DNA of 5,881 nucleotides from an uncultured Rubellimicrobium sp. (GCA_902805995.1 CADCUU010000157.1:1-5881); one strand, 5' to 3'; counted from the first letter of the stretch, positions 1 through 5,605 are shown. Numbers and translations are program-made. The notes: generated from the sequence alone by a model not told the origin.

Positions 1-1
1 C

Positions 2-379
2 GCCCAGCCGCTCGCGACGCGCCTACTGGATCAGATGGCAGCCACCTGGGCCGACTTCACGCTGACCTTCCGCGCCCTGTCGGAGGGGACCGACGTGCAC
101 GACCTCCTCGCCGCGCAGCCCGAGTTCCAGGCCTGGCGTCAGGAGTGGGAGGCGAAGTCGCCCGACCGCGCCGTGATGCGCAGGGTCAATCCCGCGATCA
201 TCCCGCGCAACCATCGGGTCGAGGCGATGATCCAGGCCGCCGTGGAGGGCGACCTCGGTCCGCTGGAGGAGCTTCGGGCCGCGCTTGCGGACCCGTTCGA
301 GCCCGACGCCCGCTTCGATCATCTCCGCACGCCGCCCCAGGAGGAGGAAAAGGTCGTCCAGACCTTCTGCGGAACGTGA
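2..379 (+). CDS. selO: Protein adenylyltransferase SelO (YdiU/UPF0061), C-terminal part
   Basis: The reading frame is open from the left edge, so this is the 3' end of a longer gene (125 residues visible of a family usually near 470-490). The ATG at 35 is internal, because the frame continues upstream of it without a stop. SelO is a pseudokinase-fold enzyme that transfers AMP from ATP to Ser/Thr/Tyr of target proteins and is linked to oxidative stress. The kinase-like active site lies outside the window. Recognition rests on the conserved C-terminal block NPAIIPRNHRVE (fragment residues 63-74), the following GDLGPLEELRAAL helix, the PP near residue 111, and the ending TFCGT. The Cys three residues from the end (residue 123) sits where eukaryotic SelO has its selenocysteine. 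The gene ends at TGA 377-379, directly before a hairpin. It converges on the cyclophilin operon and appears functionally unrelated to it. Confidence 0.93.
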   Translation, partial: AQPLATRLLDQMAATWADFTLTFRALSEGTDVHDLLAAQPEFQAWRQEWEAKSPDRAVMRRVNPAIIPRNHRVEAMIQAAVEGDLGPLEELRAALADPFEPDARFDHLRTPPQEEEKVVQTFCGT

Positions 380-380
380 A

Positions 381-405
381 ACGGGCGGGGTCCTGCCCCG
401 CCCGT
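381..405. terminator. Bidirectional GC-rich terminator hairpin between selO and the cyclophilin operon
   Basis: A perfect 10-bp stem, ACGGGCGGGG (381-390) with CCCCGCCCGT (396-405), encloses a 5-nt loop. It begins one base after the selO stop and lies 16 bp from the stop of the convergent secreted cyclophilin, so it can end transcripts from both sides. There is no long T run on either side (CCCTGTCTTC follows on plus, TTTCACG on minus), which is common for terminators in high-GC alphaproteobacteria. The function is inferred from position and stem strength. Confidence 0.75.
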
Positions 406-421
406 CCCTGTCTTCAGCCCG

Positions 422-967
422 TCACTCGGTGACGCGCACGTCCACGATGCGGTCCGGCGTCTCGGCCACTTCACCGTTCTGGCCGGTGCCGCGCTTGATT
501 GCGTCCAGCACCTCAAGTCCCGACGTCACCTCGCCCACGGCCGTGTACTGGCCATCGAGGTGGGGAGCGTCGGCGAACATGATGAAGAACTGCGAGTTGG
601 CGCTGTTGGGGTCGGCCGACCGCGCCATGCCCACCACGCCGCGCGTGAAGGACCGGTCCGAGAACTCGGCCGGAAGGTCGGGCAGGTCCGATCCGCCGGT
701 CCCCGCCATGGCGAGGTCCCCGCCTTCCTTGCCGAACTGCACGTCGCCGGTCTGCGCCATGAAGCCCTCGATCACCCGGTGGAATACCACGTTGTCGTAC
801 TGGTCGCCCTGGGCCAGCTCGGTGATGCGGGCGACATGCTGGGGCGCCACGTCCTCGAAGAGGTCGATCACGATGGTCCCGTTGGCCTCACCGGCCACGT
901 CGATCTCCAAGCCCGTGGCGAAGGCGGGCGTGCCCGCGAGGGCGAGCAGAAAGGCCAGACGGCTCAT
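422..967 (-). CDS. ppiA: Secreted cyclophilin-type peptidyl-prolyl cis-trans isomerase
   Basis: This encodes a 181-residue cyclophilin that catalyses cis-trans isomerisation of Xaa-Pro bonds during folding. A signal peptide is visible: MSR, a hydrophobic stretch LAFLLALAG, and a likely signal peptidase I cut after AFA (residue 17), so the enzyme probably works in the periplasm. Catalytic-core residues match human CypA: Arg64, Phe69 and Gln72 in FHRVIEGFMAQTGD (62-75), and Gln126 and Phe128 in NSANSQFFI. The CypA Trp121 and His126 positions are His136 and Tyr141 here, and loss of that Trp usually means low cyclosporin sensitivity. A glycine-rich loop with GGSDLPDLPAEF (91-102) separates the two halves. 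The start at 967 has a Shine-Dalgarno AGGGGGG (974-980) inside the upstream gene and forms an ATGA overlap with its stop, so translation is probably coupled. The symbol follows E. coli usage for periplasmic cyclophilins. Confidence 0.93.
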   Translation of the reverse strand: MSRLAFLLALAGTPAFATGLEIDVAGEANGTIVIDLFEDVAPQHVARITELAQGDQYDNVVFHRVIEGFMAQTGDVQFGKEGGDLAMAGTGGSDLPDLPAEFSDRSFTRGVVGMARSADPNSANSQFFIMFADAPHLDGQYTAVGEVTSGLEVLDAIKRGTGQNGEVAETPDRIVDVRVTE

Positions 968-1479
968 TGCGCACCCCCCTGAACGTCCGCCGCGACGCGG
1001 ACGGAGATCATGCGGTCGGGGTTCTGGGGTGGCTCGCCGCGCGCGATCTTGTCAACATGCTCCATGCCGGACACGACGCGGCCATAGACAGTGTACTGCC
1101 CGTTCAGGAAGCTGTTGTCCTTGAAGTTGATGAAGAACTGCGAATTGGCGCTGTTCGGGTTCGACGACCGCGCCGCGCCCAGCGTGCCACGGGCATGCGG
1201 CTCGCGGGAGAACTCGGCCGGAAGGTCCGGCAGATCCGACCCGCCCGTCCCAGCGCGCCCAAGGCTGCCGCCCGCGCGGCCATGCTCCACGTCGCCGGTC
1301 TGGGCCATGAAGCCCTCGATCACGCGGTGGAAGACGACGTTGTCGTAGGCGCCCTTGCGCGCCAGCTCCTTCATGCGCTCCGCGTGCTTCGGCGCCACGG
1401 CGGGCAGAAGCTCGATGACGACGGGCCCGTCCTTGAGCTCGACAATGATGGTGTTCTCCGGGTCCCTGATCTCGGCCAT
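964..1479 (-). CDS. ppiB: Cytoplasmic cyclophilin-type peptidyl-prolyl cis-trans isomerase
   Basis: This encodes a 171-residue prolyl isomerase without a signal peptide, predicted to assist folding in the cytoplasm. The frame is open upstream to 1536, but the ATG at 1479 is chosen because AGGAG (1486-1490) lies 6 nt before it and the extra 19 residues look like non-coding leader. The N terminus then reads MAEIRDPENTIIVEL, normal for the family. CypA-equivalent residues are Arg52, Phe57, Gln60, Gln114 and Phe116. Trp121 is replaced by Phe124, as in E. coli cyclophilins, and His126 by Tyr129. The protein shares long identical blocks with the secreted paralogue downstream (the FHRVIEGFMAQTGD core and AGTGGSDLPDLPAEFS), so the pair probably arose by duplication. 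It is the first gene of a two-gene operon and overlaps the next start by 4 nt (ATGA). Confidence 0.94.
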   Translation of the reverse strand: MAEIRDPENTIIVELKDGPVVIELLPAVAPKHAERMKELARKGAYDNVVFHRVIEGFMAQTGDVEHGRAGGSLGRAGTGGSDLPDLPAEFSREPHARGTLGAARSSNPNSANSQFFINFKDNSFLNGQYTVYGRVVSGMEHVDKIARGEPPQNPDRMISVRVAADVQGGAQ

Positions 1480-1507
1480 GCGGCTCTCCTTCTTCTGGCT
1501 GGCGCGT

Positions 1508-1536
1508 GATCTAGGCCCGCGGGGCCTCAAAGCCAA
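1508..1536 (-). promoter_or_regulatory. Candidate promoter of the cyclophilin operon
   Basis: On the minus strand, TTGGCT (1536-1531) and TAGATC (1513-1508) are separated by exactly 17 bp. That predicts a start near 1501 and a leader of about 22 nt before the ATG at 1479. The -35 box matches the sigma-70 consensus at 4 of 6 positions, but the -10 box at only 3 of 6. Support comes mainly from the spacing and position. A perfect GC palindrome occupies part of the spacer. Confidence 0.35.
1513..1527. repeat. Perfect 6-bp inverted repeat in the ppiB-pgk divergent region
   Basis: AGGCCC (1513-1518) and GGGCCT (1522-1527) are exact reverse complements around GCG. The dyad lies between the candidate -35 and -10 boxes of the cyclophilin promoter and about 75 bp upstream of the pgk start. 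It could be a protein-binding site, but in DNA this rich in GC a 6-bp dyad can also arise by chance. Confidence 0.35.
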
Positions 1537-1601
1537 TCCCGCCCGTTGACCTCACGCCCCCGAGAGGCCACCTCTGGCCCACAACGAACAGGGAGGCATG
1601 G

Positions 1602-2789
1602 ATGGCCTGGAGATCGCTCGAACAGATGGACCTGCGCGGCAAGCGCGTGCTGACGCGGGTGGATCTCAACGTCCCCGTGGAGGGCGGGCAGGTCACCGAC
1701 ACCACGCGGATCGACCGTATCGTGCCCACGGTGCAGGCGATCACGTCCCAGGGCGGGCGTGTGATCCTTCTCGCACACTTCGACCGGCCCAAGGGTCAGG
1801 TCGTCCCCTCCATGTCGCTCCGCCAAGTGCTTCCCGCGCTGGAGCAGGCCCTGGGCCGCCCCGTGGCCTTCGCCCCCGACTGCGTGGGCCCGGAGGCCGA
1901 GGCCGCCGTGGCGGCCATGACGGATGGCGACGTCCTCCTCCTTGAGAACACCCGCTTCCACGCGGAGGAGGAGAAGAACGATCCCGCCTTCGCCGCCGCC
2001 ATGGCCCGTCTCGGCGACGTCTACTGCAACGACGCCTTCTCCGCCGCCCACCGCGCCCATGCCTCAACCGAGGGGCTCGCCCGTCTCCTGCTCTCCTGCG
2101 CGGGCCTCCTCATGGCCGAGGAGTTGTCTGCCCTCGACCGCGCCCTCGGCAACCCGCAGCGCCCGGTCGTGGCCATCGTCGGCGGCGCCAAGGTCTCGAC
2201 CAAGCTCGACCTCCTGGAGAACCTCGTCGGCAAGGTGGACCACCTCGTCATTGGCGGGGCCATGGCCAACACCTTCCTCCACGCCCAGGGCTATCCGGTG
2301 GGCCATTCGCTCCACGAACCCGACCTCGCGGAGACCGCCCTCACGATCCTCGCCCGCGCCAAGGAGACGGGCTGCGAGATCGTCCTGCCCCGCGACCTCG
2401 TCGTCGCCAAGGAGTTCAAGGAAGACGCGACCGAGAGCTTCGTGGGCCCGCATGACTGCCCCGACGACATGATGATCCTCGACGTGGGTCCCCAGACCGT
2501 GAGCTACGTGGACACCGTGCTCCGTCAGGCCAAGACCCTGATCTGGAACGGCCCCCTTGGCGCCTTCGAGGTCCGGCCCTTCGACGCGGGCACCCACGGC
2601 GTCGCGCGCAAGGTCGCGGACCTGACCCGCGCGGGCTCCCTCGTCTCGGTGGCGGGCGGGGGCGACACGGTCGCGGCGCTCAACGACACGGGGGTGGCGG
2701 GCGACCTCACCTACGTGTCCAGCGCCGGGGGCGCGTTCCTCGAATGGATGGAAGGAAAGACGCTTCCGGGGGTGGCGGCGCTGGGGTGA
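1602..2789 (+). CDS. pgk: Phosphoglycerate kinase
   Basis: This encodes a 395-residue enzyme of full family length. It interconverts 1,3-bisphosphoglycerate plus ADP with 3-phosphoglycerate plus ATP in glycolysis and gluconeogenesis, in the cytoplasm. The N-domain substrate site shows RVDLNVP (19-25, with Asp21 and Asn23), Arg36, HFDRPKG (59-65, where many homologues have HFGRPKG), Arg118 in ENTRF, and Arg151 in AHRAHAS. The C-domain nucleotide site shows [12 protein letters not shown] (194-205, with the conserved Lys197 and Lys201), NGPLGAFE (316-323) and GGGDT (352-356). No key residue is missing. The start at 1602 has GGGAGG (1591-1596) 5 nt upstream. The overlapping ATG at 1598 is in another frame and gives no pgk homology. 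It is followed after 84 bp by the aldolase gene in the same direction with no hairpin between them, so the two are probably co-transcribed. Confidence 0.98.
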   Translation: MAWRSLEQMDLRGKRVLTRVDLNVPVEGGQVTDTTRIDRIVPTVQAITSQGGRVILLAHFDRPKGQVVPSMSLRQVLPALEQALGRPVAFAPDCVGPEAEAAVAAMTDGDVLLLENTRFHAEEEKNDPAFAAAMARLGDVYCNDAFSAAHRAHASTEGLARLLLSCAGLLMAEELSALDRALGNPQRPVVAIVGGAKVSTKLDLLENLVGKVDHLVIGGAMANTFLHAQGYPVGHSLHEPDLAETALTILARAKETGCEIVLPRDLVVAKEFKEDATESFVGPHDCPDDMMILDVGPQTVSYVDTVLRQAKTLIWNGPLGAFEVRPFDAGTHGVARKVADLTRAGSLVSVAGGGDTVAALNDTGVAGDLTYVSSAGGAFLEWMEGKTLPGVAALG

Positions 2790-2873
2790 TCCGCCCGTTA
2801 GCGCTGCCACGCCATTGCACCCGGTCCCTCCCCGCCCTACGCATCCGACAGCACATCATTGCGAGGCCATGCC

Positions 2874-3797
2874 ATGACCATCACGCCGACCGTTCAAGCG
2901 ATCCTCCGGAACTACGAGGGCGAAAACCCCGGGGTGAAGGCGAACCTCGTCCGCATGCTGATGCAGGGGCGTCTGGCCGGGACCGGCAAGATGATCATCC
3001 TTCCCGTGGACCAGGGGTTCGAGCACGGGCCCGCCCGCAGCTTCGCCGTGAACCCCGCGGCCTATGACCCGCACTACCATTACCAGCTCGCCCTTGATGC
3101 GGGGCTCTCGGCCTATGCCGCGCCGCTCGGGCCGATGGAAGCCGGGGCCGACACCTTCGCGGGTCAGATCCCGCTGATCCTCAAGGTGAACTCCTCGAAC
3201 TCGCTCCTGCCCTCCAACCAACCCAAGACGCAGGCCATCACCGCCACGGTGGACGATGCTTTGCGCCTGGGCTGCGCGGCCATCGGCTTCACGATCTACC
3301 CCGGCTCCTCCCTCTCGCTGGAGATGTTCGAGGACATCGCCGAGATGCGGAAGGAGGCCGCCCAAAAGGGCGTGGCGACCGTGATCTGGTCCTATCCGCG
3401 CGGCGAGGACCTCGACAGCAAGGCCGAGACGGCGGTGGACGTGACGGCCTACGCTGCCCACATCGCCGCGCTTCTGGGCGCGCACATCATCAAGGTGAAG
3501 CTGCCGACCGACCATGTCTCGCAGTCCGAGGCCAAGAAGGTCTATGACGCTCAGAAGATCGACGTCGCGACCGGCGGCGCACGTGTGCGGCATGTCGTGC
3601 AGGCCTGCCTTGGCGGGCGGCGGATCGTGGTCTTCTCGGGCGGCGCGGCCAAGGGAGAGGATTCGGTGATGCAGGACGCGCGCGACATCGCGGCGGGCGG
3701 CGGCAACGGCTCGATCATCGGCCGCAACGTCTTCCAGCGTCCCCGGCAGGAGGCCATGGCGCTGCTCGACCAGCTCGTCGGCGTCTACAAGGTCTGA
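2874..3797 (+). CDS. fbaB: Class I fructose-bisphosphate aldolase, DhnA/FbaB type
   Basis: This encodes a 307-residue Schiff-base aldolase that reversibly splits fructose 1,6-bisphosphate into dihydroxyacetone phosphate and glyceraldehyde 3-phosphate. Family signs are IILPVDQGFEHGP (41-53), FTIYPGS (139-145), IIKVKLPTD (205-213), VVFSGG (252-257) and GSIIGRNVFQ (279-288). The last two form the usual TIM-barrel phosphate-binding loops. The Schiff-base lysine should be one of Lys207/Lys209, more likely Lys209 by analogy with archaeal-type aldolases; this is inference. The metal-binding histidines of class II enzymes are not seen. The frame opens earlier at a TTG (2859), but ATG 2874 is preferred: GAGG (2863-2866) lies 7 nt before it and MTITPTVQAIL is a natural N terminus. 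It lies next to pgk, so both serve the same triose-phosphate segment, and it is followed by a terminator hairpin. Confidence 0.95.
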   Translation: MTITPTVQAILRNYEGENPGVKANLVRMLMQGRLAGTGKMIILPVDQGFEHGPARSFAVNPAAYDPHYHYQLALDAGLSAYAAPLGPMEAGADTFAGQIPLILKVNSSNSLLPSNQPKTQAITATVDDALRLGCAAIGFTIYPGSSLSLEMFEDIAEMRKEAAQKGVATVIWSYPRGEDLDSKAETAVDVTAYAAHIAALLGAHIIKVKLPTDHVSQSEAKKVYDAQKIDVATGGARVRHVVQACLGGRRIVVFSGGAAKGEDSVMQDARDIAAGGGNGSIIGRNVFQRPRQEAMALLDQLVGVYKV

Positions 3798-3806
3798 ACA
3801 CAGTCA

Positions 3807-3827
3807 GGGGCGCCCGCCGGGCGCCCC
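3807..3827 (+). terminator. Hairpin terminator after the aldolase gene
   Basis: GGGGCGCCC (3807-3815) and GGGCGCCCC (3819-3827) form a perfect 9-bp stem with a GCC loop, starting 9 bp after the fba stop. No T tract follows, so it is a strong but not canonical intrinsic terminator. Its position supports a pgk-fba transcription unit separate from ftsB. Confidence 0.72.
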
Positions 3828-3850
3828 CATACCGCGTCCGGATCGGCAGC

Positions 3851-3892
3851 ATGTTGCGCAGCCGACCCACCCTTGGCAGACCGGCGCAACAT
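3851..3892. repeat. Spaced 9-bp inverted repeat upstream of ftsB
   Basis: ATGTTGCGC (3851-3859) recurs as its exact reverse complement GCGCAACAT (3884-3892), with 24 bp between the arms. It lies 85-126 bp upstream of the ftsB start, past the fba terminator, where the ftsB promoter should be. It could be a regulator site with widely spaced half-sites or an RNA stem in the ftsB leader. No clear -35/-10 pair was found around it. Confidence 0.5.
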
Positions 3893-3976
3893 AGCCCTCG
3901 CCAAGTCCGAATCCCTTGTGCCATCGTGTCACTCACGCGCCCGTCAGAGGCGCCCCGGGAACGGGAAGGGACAGAC

Positions 3977-4276
3977 ATGATCCGCAGCACGCGCGCCCCG
4001 TTGGGCTCCCTGGCCTATATCGCCGGCATGGGCCTTCTCGCGCTCTATTTCATCTTCGCCGCCGTCCAGGGCGACTACGGCGTCTTCCGCCGCGCCGAGG
4101 TCGATGCCGAGGCGCTGGAGCTTCGGGTCCAGCTCGCCGCCCTGTCCGATGAGGTCGTCCGGATGGAGAACCTCACCCAGCGGCTGTCCGACGACTACCT
4201 GGACCTCGATCTCCTCGACCAGCAGGCGCGCGACGTCCTGGGCATGATCCGCGCTGACGAGATCGTCATCCGCTGA
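3977..4276 (+). CDS. ftsB: FtsB/DivIC-family septum formation initiator protein
   Basis: This encodes a 99-residue single-pass inner-membrane protein of the divisome. In the family it pairs with FtsL and FtsQ to activate septal peptidoglycan synthesis. The layout fits: a short basic N terminus (Arg3, Arg6), one transmembrane segment (about residues 11-30, SLAYIAGMGLLALYFIFAAV), the GDYGVF turn just outside it, a coiled-coil region (about 40-75, with Leu/Val/Met at heptad-like spacing), and the conserved end LDLLDQQARDVLGM...DEIVI. The frame opens further upstream, but ATG 3977 is chosen because GGGAAGGG (3963-3970) lies 6 nt before it and the N terminus then precedes the membrane segment directly. 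Its nearness to pdhA resembles an arrangement known in Rhodobacterales. Here a convergent lacI gene lies between them and overlaps its last 11 bp. Confidence 0.88.
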   Translation: MIRSTRAPLGSLAYIAGMGLLALYFIFAAVQGDYGVFRRAEVDAEALELRVQLAALSDEVVRMENLTQRLSDDYLDLDLLDQQARDVLGMIRADEIVIR

Positions 4277-5348
4277 CCGTCATCCACTGGAGGGGCGGCG
4301 GCCCACTGCTCTCCCTCACGACGAGCGTTAACGGCAATACCTCCCGCCCCTCCGGGATCGTGCCGTCGAGGATCGCCGCGACGGAGCGTTCGGCAATGGC
4401 CGCATAGGGCTGCGCGACTGTGGTAAGGGGCGGCCGGGCCGATTCGGCCTCGGGCACATCGTCGAAGCCCACGACGGATACCTGCCCCGGCACCGCGACC
4501 CCGCGCGCCGCCAAGGCATGAAGCGCCGCCATCGCCACCTTGTCCGACATCGCCAGGATCGCGGTCGGGTGCGGCCCCGGCCCATCGAACAGGAGTGCCA
4601 ATGCCTCGGCGACATTCTCCCCGTCGTTGAGGACGGCATGCACGGGCACCTCCTCCTCGCTGATCCCGACCTCTGCCAGCGCCGCCCAGTATCCAAGGGC
4701 ACGCTCGCGCACGTTGACGAAGCGGGTGGCGCGAACCTCCTCGGGCGTGGCCCGCCCCGGCCCGGGGCCGAGCCCGATGCCAAGGATCGCGACGCGCCGA
4801 TGGCCCAGCGCAAGGATGTGCCGCGCGACCTGCCGCGCCCCGCCGAAGTCGTCGATGTCGATGGCTGGAACGTCGGGCTCCTGCGTGTCGAGAGACAGAG
4901 CCACGAACGGCAAGCCCCGCTTCTGCGTGATCTCCACAAGAAGCTCCGGCCCCCCGCAGCGCAGCAGGAACCCATCCACAAGCGCGCTCTCGATGCTCCA
5001 GGCCAGGTTCCGTCCCCCGGCTACGGAGACGAGGGCGAGCCCGGCGCCCCGTTCGTTGCAGACGCGGGCCACCTCGGTCATGAGGCGGCGCGCCCAGGGA
5101 TCGGCAAAGAAGTAATCCAGCGGCTCGCCCGCGGCGACGCCGATGGCATTGGCCCGGCCTGCCCTCAGCAGCCGTCCCTTGGGGCTCGGCCCCGCGTAGC
5201 CTAGCTTCTCGGCGGCGGCGAGAACACGCTCCCGAACCTCCTCCCGCACGATCCCGGGACGGTTGAACACGTTCGACGCGGTACCATGCGACACTCCCGC
5301 CGCCTCGGCCACATCCCGGAGCTTGATCGTCTTCTGCACCCGCGTCAT
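4266..5348 (-). CDS. LacI-family transcriptional regulator
   Basis: This encodes a 360-residue repressor-type protein. Residues 8-29 form the LacI helix-turn-helix (IKLRDVAEAAGVSHGTASNVFN), and the hinge follows with GPSPKGRLLRAGRA (53-66). From about residue 67 comes the periplasmic-binding-protein-like effector domain, with IDIDDFGGARQVARHIL (163-179), LGHRRVAIL (181-189), AMSDKVAMAALHAL (266-279), VSVVGFDDVPEAE (290-302) and LTTVAQP (308-314). At the positions equivalent to LacI Tyr17, Gln18 and Arg22 it has His21, Gly22 and Asn26. Two matching palindromic operators lie 40 and 90 bp upstream of its start. No sugar transporter or catabolic gene adjoins it in the window; neighbours are ftsB, pdhA and the pgk-fba pair, which suggests control of central carbon metabolism. 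The effector cannot be read from the sequence. The start at 5348 has only a weak GGCGGGG before it; a GTG at 5339 is an alternative. Confidence 0.95.
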   Translation of the reverse strand: MTRVQKTIKLRDVAEAAGVSHGTASNVFNRPGIVREEVRERVLAAAEKLGYAGPSPKGRLLRAGRANAIGVAAGEPLDYFFADPWARRLMTEVARVCNERGAGLALVSVAGGRNLAWSIESALVDGFLLRCGGPELLVEITQKRGLPFVALSLDTQEPDVPAIDIDDFGGARQVARHILALGHRRVAILGIGLGPGPGRATPEEVRATRFVNVRERALGYWAALAEVGISEEEVPVHAVLNDGENVAEALALLFDGPGPHPTAILAMSDKVAMAALHALAARGVAVPGQVSVVGFDDVPEAESARPPLTTVAQPYAAIAERSVAAILDGTIPEGREVLPLTLVVRESSGPPPLQWMTVSG

Positions 5349-5372
5349 GGCCCCGCCACTGCTGTTCGATTC

Positions 5373-5401
5373 CTGCTATCCCGTTCCTTGAACCGATTCA
5401 A
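5373..5401 (-). promoter_or_regulatory. Possible lacI promoter overlapping operator O1
   Basis: On the minus strand, TTGAAT (5401-5396, part of operator O1) and TAGCAG (5378-5373) are 17 bp apart, giving a start near 5366 and a short leader. The -10 box is poor, so this is tentative. If correct, operator O1 covers the -35 region and lacI would be self-regulated. Confidence 0.3.
5388..5401. promoter_or_regulatory. LacI-type operator O1
   Basis: TTGAACCGATTCAA is a 14-bp palindrome with 5-bp arms (TTGAA/TTCAA) and a central CG, the usual form of LacI-family operators. It lies 39 bp upstream of the lacI start and just upstream of the plus-strand promoter towards pdhA (centre near -50). It is the exact reverse complement of O2; the match extends to 16 bp (5386-5401 with 5438-5453). 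No other copy was seen in the window. Confidence 0.8.
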
Positions 5402-5409
5402 CTTTTCAC

Positions 5410-5438
5410 TTGACCGAGAGTTCACGGGGTCGTAATTT
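5410..5438 (+). promoter_or_regulatory. Sigma-70-type promoter reading towards pdhA
   Basis: TTGACC (5410-5415) and TAATTT (5433-5438) are separated by 17 bp; the boxes match consensus at 5 and 4 of 6 positions. It lies in the most AT-rich stretch of the window. The predicted start near 5445 falls in operator O2, with O1 just upstream of the -35 box. The only gene downstream on this strand is pdhA, about 310 nt away. Confidence 0.6.
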
Positions 5439-5451
5439 TGAATCGGTTCAA
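5438..5451. promoter_or_regulatory. LacI-type operator O2
   Basis: TTGAATCGGTTCAA is the exact reverse complement of O1, with centres 50 bp apart. It overlaps the last base of the -10 box and the predicted start point of the pdhA-directed promoter, where bound repressor would block initiation. The better conserved half-site (CCTTGAACC) points outward in both operators. Confidence 0.8.
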
Positions 5452-5548
5452 GGGACCATTCAGCCCTTAGCAGCAGACTTTTACTAGCCCGTTCAGCGAC
5501 ATCATTCTTCCATCACTTTCAGTGACCTAGCCCTTAGCCGACTGGAAC

Positions 5549-5605
5549 CCCCTGCCCCCCTGCTTTCAGGCGGCGGCAGGGGTCCAGCGGAGCCCCTGCC
5601 CCCCT
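5549..5605 (+). repeat. Direct repeat flanking an inverted copy: two competing hairpins
   Basis: CCCCTGCCCCCCT occurs at 5549-5561 and again at 5593-5605. Between them, GGCAGGGG (5575-5582) is the exact reverse complement of the CCCCTGCC core of both copies. It can pair with the upstream copy (8-bp stem, 18-nt loop containing a small CCTG/CAGG stem) or the downstream copy (8-bp stem, 10-nt loop), but not both. The layout resembles an attenuator or RNA switch. No T tract follows either stem, and no riboswitch class is recognised. Confidence 0.5.

Noticed and set aside
285..1124. 279-codon plus-strand frame opposite the two cyclophilin genes
   Set aside because: It is antisense to two clear enzymes, has Arg/Ser/Pro-biased composition, and its apparent length reflects high GC content.
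1598..1945. Alternative frame starting at ATG 1598, 4 bp before the pgk start
   Set aside because: The translation is Arg/Gly/Pro rich with no homology I recognise, whereas the 1602 frame is a full-length phosphoglycerate kinase.
2064..2810. 248-codon minus-strand frame opposite pgk, and similar long frames opposite fba and lacI
   Set aside because: Each lies antisense to a confidently identified gene and shows no family motif.
5459..5487. Second promoter TTCAGC-17-TACTAG in the pdhA leader
   Set aside because: Both boxes match consensus at only about half their positions; the TTGACC/TAATTT pair just upstream is clearly better.
5549..5605. Considered as a CRISPR fragment or insertion sequence end
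   Set aside because: There are only two direct copies of 13 bp and one inverted core, with no array spacing, no transposase and no target duplication visible.
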